This document shows, one piece after another, positions 58,649 to 64,000 of a stretch of 64,000 bases of DNA. The stretch is from assembly GCA_030428945.1 (NCBI GenBank), contig JAUIEC010000007.1:186001-250000 (forward strand), in the 5' to 3' direction. Position 1 is the stretch's first letter, and each line of letters opens with the position of its first letter. The translations under genes and the position numbers were made by a program. The DNA comes from Phycisphaerae bacterium (GTDB taxonomy: Bacteria; Planctomycetota; Phycisphaerae; UBA1845; Fen-1342). Under the pieces are notes generated by a model. That model saw nothing but the letters and a program-made list of their open reading frames with translations. It was not told where the DNA came from and ran no database searches.

Positions 58649-60895
58649 TCAGGGGCACACGGCCCCGAACAGACTCAGTACGTTGGCGAGATCGGTCAGA
58701 TCCACGTCGCCATCAGCATCGGTATCGCCCGCCGCGTGGCCGGCGTCCGCCTGTCCGAAGTTGGCCAGAACGGCCGCCAGATCGGACAGGTCCACATCAC
58801 AGTCGCCGTCCAGATCGGCATCGCCGCCGGCGACCGCACAGCCGCCGCCACAGGTGACCGCCTCGGCCGTCAGGAACGTGACGAAATCGTCGGTCTTCAG
58901 CACGACGGTCGCGTTGCCGGGATTGGCCGCGTCGAAGTCGTTGCCGGGCGCGACGCCGATGAACTCATTGGCCCGGAAGGCGGTGGTCGCGTTCGCCAGC
59001 GTCGCGAAGACCCGGAAGGACTCGCCCGGCGCGAGGCCGAGGGCGGCCAGCGGCAGTTGCAGTTCGCGGGCGACGTCGCCGGCGACCTCGTAACGGAAGT
59101 CGGTCCCGCCGTCGATGTCGGTCGCGGCTCCGGCATCGGCGCCGCCCCGCAGCGTGTGCGTCGCCTCGCCCAGTTCGAGCAGTCGGGCGCGGCCGGGCTG
59201 CAGCACGATCGCATAGTCCGCCAGGAAACCGGGCGCGAAGTAGAGCGGCGCGCGTTCGCCGGCGGTCCCGCGTCCCGATGCGAGTCGAGCCGGGCGATCC
59301 GAATCATCCTGGAACGAGACGTTCGACGGGAACCCGCCGGGGACACTGTCGATGTAGAGCGTGACGCCGTACGGGTTCAGGTACGCGGTGGTGCTGTCGA
59401 CCGCGACCGTCAGCCGTCCGTCTGCGCTCGAATCCAGCAGCATCCGCGAGTTGGTCCCGATCACGTCGAACAGGCCGTCGTTCAGTCCGCTGACCTGGCC
59501 GATGTACTCGCCGCCGCTGATCGTGCCGTCAACCGTCGCGGTGGTCGCGGTGGTGTCGTCGATCGTCTGCAGGCCGGCCCCGGCGCCGGACCAGGCGTAG
59601 ACCCGAACGTAGTCGATCCGGTGGTGCTGCGGGAAGACGGTCGTCGCGTCGGGCGGTCCCGGCCAGAAGCCACCGACGGCGGTGTTCAGGATCAGGTACA
59701 TCGGAACGTCGGGAATCGTGCCGGTCGCGGCGAAGCGCTGGACGCCGTCAACGTGGTACTGGATCCGATCCGGGAACCACTCGATTCCGAAGGTGTGATA
59801 GTCCTGCGTGAAGTCCGGGCCGCCGTAGGTGCCGCTCTCGGACCGGCCGGTTTCCCAGGGCGGTTCGCCGTTGGGGCCCAGCGGTCCCCAGTGGTTGCTC
59901 ATGTGAACCTGGAACGGGTTGAAGCCGACCATTTCCATGATGTCGACCTCGGGCGGCCAGCCACCGGCGTCGGCCAGCATCCAGTGGGCCGGCCACATGC
60001 CCTGGGTGCCGGGCAGTTGGGCCCGGATCTCGACCTTGCCGTAGGTGAAGGCGAAGCGCCCGCGCGTGTCGACCAGTCCGGAGGTGTAGTCGTACTGGTT
60101 CCAGTTTCCGTTGGTGTCGAACCCCCAGTAGCTTCGCGCGCGGCTGCGGAGGACGAGGTCCCCGTTGTCGAGGTAGGCCTCGTCCGGGGCGTAGTACTGC
60201 AACTCGTTGTTCTTGATGATGTGGACATCCTCGACGCGCCACTTGTTCGCGTCGATCCCCGGGCCGTCGAACTCGTCGTTCCAGTACAGCACCCAGCCGC
60301 CGCCGTCGCCGGCCCCGTCGCCGGTGAAGGTCACGTCGTCGATCAGCGCCGCCCCGCCCTGCCCGCTCGGCTGGGCGAAGACCAGGGCGATGCGGGCTTC
60401 GACCGTTCCCGGCGGCGCGACCCCCTGCAGACTGCCCGCGAGCCAGGCGTCGGTCGGCGAACCGCCGTCCAGCACCGTCGCCGCGAACTCGGCGAGCATG
60501 TCGGCCGAGCCGTAGGCCCCGCCCGGGACCGCGTAAAACTCGATCTTCAGCACGAGCGCGTTGGAGGTTCCGGTCAGGGCATCGCCGCTGTTGTGCCGCA
60601 CCCAGACCGCCGCGTCCCAGGTCTCGCCGGCGGCCGCGGGCTGGTTCTGCAGAACGCCGGAGAAGTTGGGACTGCCGCTGAAGCTGCCGAAGACCTTGGC
60701 GACCGTGCCGCCGGTTCGCGGCGTCAGGGTCGCGGGGACCACGTTCGGCACCGCGTTGTTGAAGGTGGTCCAGCCGCTCAGCGAGCCGCCGCCGGCCTCG
60801 AAGCCGGGATTGTCAATCTGGGCGGGCGCAGCCGTGGCCAGCACCCCGGCCAGCAGGCTTGCGAGAGCAGTCTGGATGGTCATCGATCGCGGCAT
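58649..60895 (-). CDS. GH16 beta-glucanase (laminarinase type) with CBM4/9-like and dockerin-like modules
   Basis: 748 residues. A signal peptide (about 1-26) and a CBM4/9-like module (27-185, IDNPGFEAGGGSLSGWTTF) precede the GH16 domain (about 205-455). There, WNDEFDGPGIDANKWRVE opens the fold, and PPEVDIMEMVG carries the ExDxxE catalytic Glu-Asp-Glu. HTFGIEWFPDRIQYHVDG and the following LNTAVGG complete it. A DOMON-like beta domain (about 470-680) and a dockerin-like end (DLDGDCDVDLSDLAAVL...DADGDVDLTDLANVL) follow. Expected reaction: endo-hydrolysis of beta-1,3-glucans. An alternative Met lies at 60883. Confidence 0.92.
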   Translation of the reverse strand: MPRSMTIQTALASLLAGVLATAAPAQIDNPGFEAGGGSLSGWTTFNNAVPNVVPATLTPRTGGTVAKVFGSFSGSPNFSGVLQNQPAAAGETWDAAVWVRHNSGDALTGTSNALVLKIEFYAVPGGAYGSADMLAEFAATVLDGGSPTDAWLAGSLQGVAPPGTVEARIALVFAQPSGQGGAALIDDVTFTGDGAGDGGGWVLYWNDEFDGPGIDANKWRVEDVHIIKNNELQYYAPDEAYLDNGDLVLRSRARSYWGFDTNGNWNQYDYTSGLVDTRGRFAFTYGKVEIRAQLPGTQGMWPAHWMLADAGGWPPEVDIMEMVGFNPFQVHMSNHWGPLGPNGEPPWETGRSESGTYGGPDFTQDYHTFGIEWFPDRIQYHVDGVQRFAATGTIPDVPMYLILNTAVGGFWPGPPDATTVFPQHHRIDYVRVYAWSGAGAGLQTIDDTTATTATVDGTISGGEYIGQVSGLNDGLFDVIGTNSRMLLDSSADGRLTVAVDSTTAYLNPYGVTLYIDSVPGGFPSNVSFQDDSDRPARLASGRGTAGERAPLYFAPGFLADYAIVLQPGRARLLELGEATHTLRGGADAGAATDIDGGTDFRYEVAGDVARELQLPLAALGLAPGESFRVFATLANATTAFRANEFIGVAPGNDFDAANPGNATVVLKTDDFVTFLTAEAVTCGGGCAVAGGDADLDGDCDVDLSDLAAVLANFGQADAGHAAGDTDADGDVDLTDLANVLSLFGAVCP

Positions 60896-60922
60896 CGATT
60901 CGCGTCCCCGGCGCGGGTCGAC

Positions 60923-61984
60923 CTACTCGTAGCCCGGACGGTACGGCGACACGCGAACGCGCGGCGCGTACTGCGTCGGGAGCCCGTTGTCCTCGCTGAA
61001 CACGTTCGGCCGCGCGGTGGCGGCGTGCATGTCGGCGAACAGCACGTTGATCTGGCCCTTCGGGTGCCGCGTCTGCGGCATGCGTGCCAGGTGATACTGC
61101 TGGAAATCGCCGAGGTAGGGTCCGTCCGCCTGGGCACTGATGACCAGGTTCGCGAAGCCGGTCAGGGCGTCGTTGAATTCATCCCGGCCGGTCTCGTAGA
61201 TCAGGCCGACTTCGGACGGCATGTAGACCTTGTCGAGGTTGCCCTGCAGGCGCCGGCCCTTGCGTTTGTCGCCGCACGGGTGGTTGCCGGGATAGCCGAA
61301 TTCGCCCTTGCACTTGATGGCGGTGTTGCCCTGGAAGACCACGCGGAAGCAGGCCGGGAAGCCGCGGCTTTCCTCGACTTCGGCGCCGGCGACGTCTTCG
61401 CTGATGCCGTAGCTGAGGCGGCCCCAGTAGGACATGCCGCTGCTGCTGCTCTGGTTGAAGCGGCTCTGCGGGTCCCCTTCGGAGCGGAGTCCGTCGTTGC
61501 CGCCGCTCTTGTTCCGCGGGTAGTACGGGGTCGCGATCTTGATCTGATCGGACGGGCAGACGAACCAGTCGACGTCGATGGCCATCTTTTCCTTGCGGTT
61601 GACGGCCTGTTCGTAGCTGATCGCCCGCGGGCCCCACTCCCAGTTGTTGCGGTACGGGATGCCGCCGCCGCGGGCCAGTGCGACCGGCCAGGCGAGCAGT
61701 TCGAGGTCATCGCCGTAGTAGTAGCGCGAGCGCGAGTTGTCGGCCAGGTCGAGGCCGACCTCGTCGGTGGCGACCTGGACGCGTCCGGTCTCGGTGGCCT
61801 GGCTGGAGGCGGCCTGTCCCTGCGAGCGCAGGTTGGCGAGGCACTTGACGTTCTTGGCCTGTTCGCGGGCGGCGTTCAGGCTCGGCAGCAGGATGCTGAT
61901 CAGCAGCGCGATGATGGCTACCACGACCAGCAGTTCAATCAGCGTGAACCCGCCGCGCCGCGTGTATCGTTTCAGCAGACCCAT
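60923..61984 (-). CDS. Prepilin-type (pseudopilin) protein of the DUF1559-like kind
   Basis: 353 residues from the ATG at 61984 (AAAGGGAGTTACACC upstream). The N-terminal prepilin-cleavage segment [26 protein letters not shown] (about 9-34) is exact. The C-terminal part ends with the expected motif [18 protein letters not shown], but with ten residues between His and Asp and DM where the canonical H-X9-DG has nine and DG. Such proteins are widespread in planctomycetes and sit beside carbohydrate loci; their role is unknown. It lies 14 bp after the LacI stop codon, so it is probably cotranscribed. Confidence 0.88.
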   Translation of the reverse strand: MGLLKRYTRRGGFTLIELLVVVAIIALLISILLPSLNAAREQAKNVKCLANLRSQGQAASSQATETGRVQVATDEVGLDLADNSRSRYYYGDDLELLAWPVALARGGGIPYRNNWEWGPRAISYEQAVNRKEKMAIDVDWFVCPSDQIKIATPYYPRNKSGGNDGLRSEGDPQSRFNQSSSSGMSYWGRLSYGISEDVAGAEVEESRGFPACFRVVFQGNTAIKCKGEFGYPGNHPCGDKRKGRRLQGNLDKVYMPSEVGLIYETGRDEFNDALTGFANLVISAQADGPYLGDFQQYHLARMPQTRHPKGQINVLFADMHAATARPNVFSEDNGLPTQYAPRVRVSPYRPGYE

Positions 61985-61998
61985 GGTGTAACTCCCTT

Positions 61999-63000
61999 TC
62001 ACGTTTCTGCAGGAACCGGGCCGGTTGAGCCCTGGACTTCGAAGTAGGTCTGCATGGTCTTCTGCAGGCCGCCGGTTTGAATTCCCGTCAGCATGCGGGT
62101 CAGCCAGAGCGAGGCGTCAAAGCCCAGCGAGCGCGCGTCCTGGCAGACGGCCGTCAGCGACGGATAGGTACTGAATCGAACGTCGGAATCGTCGAACCCG
62201 ACCACGGAAAGCTCGTCGGGGATCCGCAGCCCGATCTCGTGGGCCTTCTTGACCGCGCCGACGCCCAGCATCGGGTCGGCCAGGTAGATCGCGGTCGGCC
62301 GGGGCTGACAGCGGGCGAGCAGTTCCATCGCGGTGGCCCCGCCGTTGAGCGTGAAGGGCTGGCGATAGACGTGCTGGGGATCAAAGACCAGGTCGTGCCG
62401 CGCGAGGGCGTCCTTGTAGCCCTCCAGGCGGTCGAGGTGGTCGCGGTCGGGAATGTTGTGCATCGCGAAGGCGATCCGCCGATGCCCGAGCGAGATCAGG
62501 TACTCGACCGCCCGCAGGCTGTCCGAGTAGGAATCACCATCGATGTAGTTGACCAGTTCGTCGTCGAACCGCTCGCTGATCACCACGTGCGGGAAGCCCT
62601 CGCGGGCGACCTGCTGGCAGACGCTGCGGGTCTCGGCCATCGTCCGCAGCAGCACGCCGCGGACGCCCTTGCGGATGAAGCACTGCGTGAGGGTTTCGTT
62701 GGGCCGCTTGTCGCGCTGCAGGTTGATGATGACCACGTCGAAGCCGCACTCGTCGGTGGCGTTGACGATGCCCTCGAGCACGGCCGAGTCGAACGGATGC
62801 GAGATCGTCATCTCCTGCGTGTAGCAGAAGCCGATCTGCGTGCGGACGCGGCGCCCGACGGCCGGCATGTATCCTGAGCGATTGGCGATCTCGAGCACCC
62901 GCTGGCGTGTGTTGGAGTTGACCGAGCCCTCGTTGTTCAGGACCCGCGAGACGGTCGAGATCGAAACGCCGGCCTGGGCGGCGATTTTGCGAACGGACAT
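61999..63000 (-). CDS. LacI-family transcriptional regulator
   Basis: 333 residues from the ATG at 63000. The helix-turn-helix [44 protein letters not shown] is canonical. A hinge and periplasmic-binding-protein-like sensor domain (about 60-330) follow, with [21 protein letters not shown] as the usual C-terminal block. It likely represses or activates the downstream beta-glucan genes in response to a sugar. It is the first gene of the minus-strand block and probably represses itself (see operator). Confidence 0.93.
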   Translation of the reverse strand: MSVRKIAAQAGVSISTVSRVLNNEGSVNSNTRQRVLEIANRSGYMPAVGRRVRTQIGFCYTQEMTISHPFDSAVLEGIVNATDECGFDVVIINLQRDKRPNETLTQCFIRKGVRGVLLRTMAETRSVCQQVAREGFPHVVISERFDDELVNYIDGDSYSDSLRAVEYLISLGHRRIAFAMHNIPDRDHLDRLEGYKDALARHDLVFDPQHVYRQPFTLNGGATAMELLARCQPRPTAIYLADPMLGVGAVKKAHEIGLRIPDELSVVGFDDSDVRFSTYPSLTAVCQDARSLGFDASLWLTRMLTGIQTGGLQKTMQTYFEVQGSTGPVPAET

Positions 63001-63042
63001 GGCGGACCTCGAACGGTGAAACACTCTGGAACGGAGTCAGCA

Positions 63043-63062
63043 ACTGTTTCCGTCACTGTTTC
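63043..63062 (-). promoter_or_regulatory. Candidate operator: direct repeat of ACTGTTTC
   Basis: ACTGTTTC at 63043-63050 and 63055-63062, 12 bp apart, within or just past the -10 region of the LacI promoter. Placement suits autoregulation; the repeat is direct, unlike the usual LacI palindrome. Confidence 0.4.
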
Positions 63063-63087
63063 TACCGGACGGGCTCCGGAATGTCAA
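63059..63087 (-). promoter_or_regulatory. Promoter of the LacI-family gene
   Basis: On the minus strand TTGACA (63087-63082), 17-bp spacer, TAGAAA (63064-63059); the ATG is 59 bp further on. Confidence 0.55.
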
Positions 63088-63195
63088 CGTCTTTCGCCGG
63101 CTGGCGGGCGGGTTTACCGGACCCGACATGCAAAGACCAGCGAAGACAGGACTTAGGAGACCGTGTGCGGCGGCCTCGCCGGCGGAAACGGGGGC

Positions 63196-63220
63196 GGGGG
63201 ACGCCTCGGGCGCGTCCCCC
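63196..63220 (-). terminator. Terminator hairpin of the Cys-rich protein gene
   Basis: A 9-bp perfect stem GGGGGACGC/GCGTCCCCC with a seven-base loop, 52 bp after the stop on the minus strand. Confidence 0.55.
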
Positions 63221-63272
63221 GGTTCCGGCGGCGGTGTTTCATCGCCCGGGCGTCAGGGCCCTGGCGGTACGG

Positions 63273-63629
63273 TCAGAACGTGCAGTTCGAGCCGCAGATC
63301 TCGCCCGGGATGATGACGTGATCCAGCGAGGTCTCGAGCTTGTGGGGGCCGATCATCGTGCAGACCCCGCAACTGGACGGCGCCACGCAGGTCCGCCGCT
63401 GAATGCAGAAGACCACCACCTCCTCGTAGCAGCAGCCTTCGGGATCCGAAACCAGCTTCAGCGGCGGCACGGTCGGGTAGGTGATCCGCTCGGGGTTCGA
63501 GCAGGCCGCCTGAACGCACGGATTGCACCGCTGGTTGATCCCCGTGCAGGCCGTGTCCGTTTCGGCGGATCCGCAGACGCCCGAGCAGTTGTTCATCGCA
63601 AGCAGCAGAATCATCGCGATCATGTACAT
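63273..63629 (-). CDS. Small Cys-rich secreted protein of unknown function
   Basis: 118 residues. A short hydrophobic start (MYMIAMILLLAMNN) is followed by about 14 Cys residues, several as CxxC or CC (QRCNPC, EGCC, SSCGVC). The pattern suggests disulfides or metal binding, not a known family. GGAG lies at the correct distance before the first ATG and overlaps the TAA of the preceding gene, so it is cotranscribed with the gene at 63635. A hairpin follows at 63196. Confidence 0.65.
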   Translation of the reverse strand: MYMIAMILLLAMNNCSGVCGSAETDTACTGINQRCNPCVQAACSNPERITYPTVPPLKLVSDPEGCCYEEVVVFCIQRRTCVAPSSCGVCTMIGPHKLETSLDHVIIPGEICGSNCTF

Positions 63630-63634
63630 GGTGG

Positions 63635-64000
63635 TTACTCCGGTGTCGATTGAAGTCGTTGCTGACGGGTCATGAGCCGCTCGAGACCCGGTTGAAGCTG
63701 GGCGGAGAACACCCCCGCCAGACGTCGATGCAGTTCGCCGCGGACGCGCAGGGCTTCCGCCAGCGGGGCCGCGTCGGCCGGCAGGGCCTCGTGGTTGCGC
63801 TCGGCGCGCAGCGCGGCCACCCGGGCCGCCTCCAGGTCGGTCGGGGCATCGAGGCGGGCGGCGATCCGTTCGGCCCGCCGTTCCGCCTGGTCGCACAGCA
63901 GCAGGGCCTTCTGTCGCTGGGCATCGTCGAAGCCGAACCGTCGAGAGAAGTCGACCGTGTAGCGCCGCCAGGCCGACAGCACTCCGGCCTGCTCGTCGCG
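63635..64000 (-). CDS. C-terminal part of a paralogue of the 48429 gene, start beyond window
   Basis: 122 residues are visible; the frame is open to the window edge. LSAWRRYTVDFSRRFGFDDAQRQKALLLCDQAERRAERI, then LHRRLAGVFSAQLQPGLERLMTRQQRLQ, matches the helical C-terminal domain of the protein at 48429 (SQWRQYTLAFAE...QRQKALLFC, then IFNEELKPKLDSLLTREQR). This copy has the usual high G+C of the region. The domain therefore occurs in at least two proteins here; its role is not known. Confidence 0.7.
   Translation of the reverse strand, partial: RDEQAGVLSAWRRYTVDFSRRFGFDDAQRQKALLLCDQAERRAERIAARLDAPTDLEAARVAALRAERNHEALPADAAPLAEALRVRGELHRRLAGVFSAQLQPGLERLMTRQQRLQSTPE

Noticed and set aside
55074..62047. 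Very long plus-strand open frames opposite the dockerin, GH16 and LacI genes (more than 1000 residues each).
   Set aside because: They are shadows of real minus-strand genes in GC-rich DNA. They are Arg/Gly/Asp/Val-rich, have no domains, and lie exactly over convincing genes.

Overview
The window is GC-rich throughout and carries several hallmarks of the Planctomycetota, probably a Phycisphaerae-type marine or aquatic heterotroph. These hallmarks are secreted proteins ending in a dockerin-like Ca-binding repeat pair, a prepilin-type protein beside a LacI regulator, an expanded family of small membrane proteins ending in a CGYDLTGN...CPECG zinc ribbon, a cbb3 oxidase cluster, and many intergenic low-complexity repeats. 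The assignment is inference; no 16S or other marker gene is present.

Layout. 1-3.1 kb: a transsulfuration enzyme cut by the window edge and a TolB-like propeller protein. 3.5-11.7 kb: a disturbed accessory region that starts at a complete tRNA-Glu(CUC) gene. It contains two broken tRNA-Glu 3' ends, five copies of one 22-bp perfect palindrome, four zinc-ribbon membrane proteins (one fused to a DUF1963/YwqG domain), a 149-bp duplicated segment, and a large FGE-sulfatase/dockerin protein. 11.8-16.7 kb: a propeller plus vanadium-haloperoxidase-like lipoprotein and small unknown genes. 17.3-25.5 kb: a complete, tightly overlapping cco operon on the minus strand (ccoNO fusion, ccoQ-like, ccoP, ccoG, short fixH, a SafE-like copper-handling protein, ccoI, ccoS). 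25.8-37.3 kb: a renalase-like oxidoreductase, GH10-like and GH13 glycosidases, a TIGR01777 SDR, a PagL-like barrel, an S9 peptidase and a YbaN protein. 37.5-48.4 kb: a dockerin protein, a nitroreductase, an Fpg/Nei glycosylase, a KamA-type aminomutase, a GroES-like protein, and an operon larB-nnrD-glycosyltransferase-ABC ATPase. 48.4-49.8 kb: an AT-richer gene that looks foreign. 50.5-63 kb: a minus-strand locus that reads as a beta-glucan (laminarin-like) utilisation system: LacI regulator, prepilin-like protein, GH16 with a CBM4/9-like module, a large repeat protein with the same CBM, GH3, and a sodium:solute symporter, with no SusC/SusD pair. 63.2-64 kb: a Cys-rich secreted peptide and the C-terminus of a paralogue of the 48.4-kb gene.

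The least explained signal is a set of intergenic arrays of period-8 repeats. They have different unit sequences but a similar architecture: inverted arms around a core or a gene, or a tail running into the 3' end of a gene and supplying its stop codon. Two copies share a conserved non-coding core of about 120 bp and bracket one SDR gene. Another pair of inverted arms brackets a zinc-ribbon gene. These arrays, with the palindromes and tRNA remnants, are the best candidates for an undescribed element in this window. Their mobility or function is not shown by the sequence.
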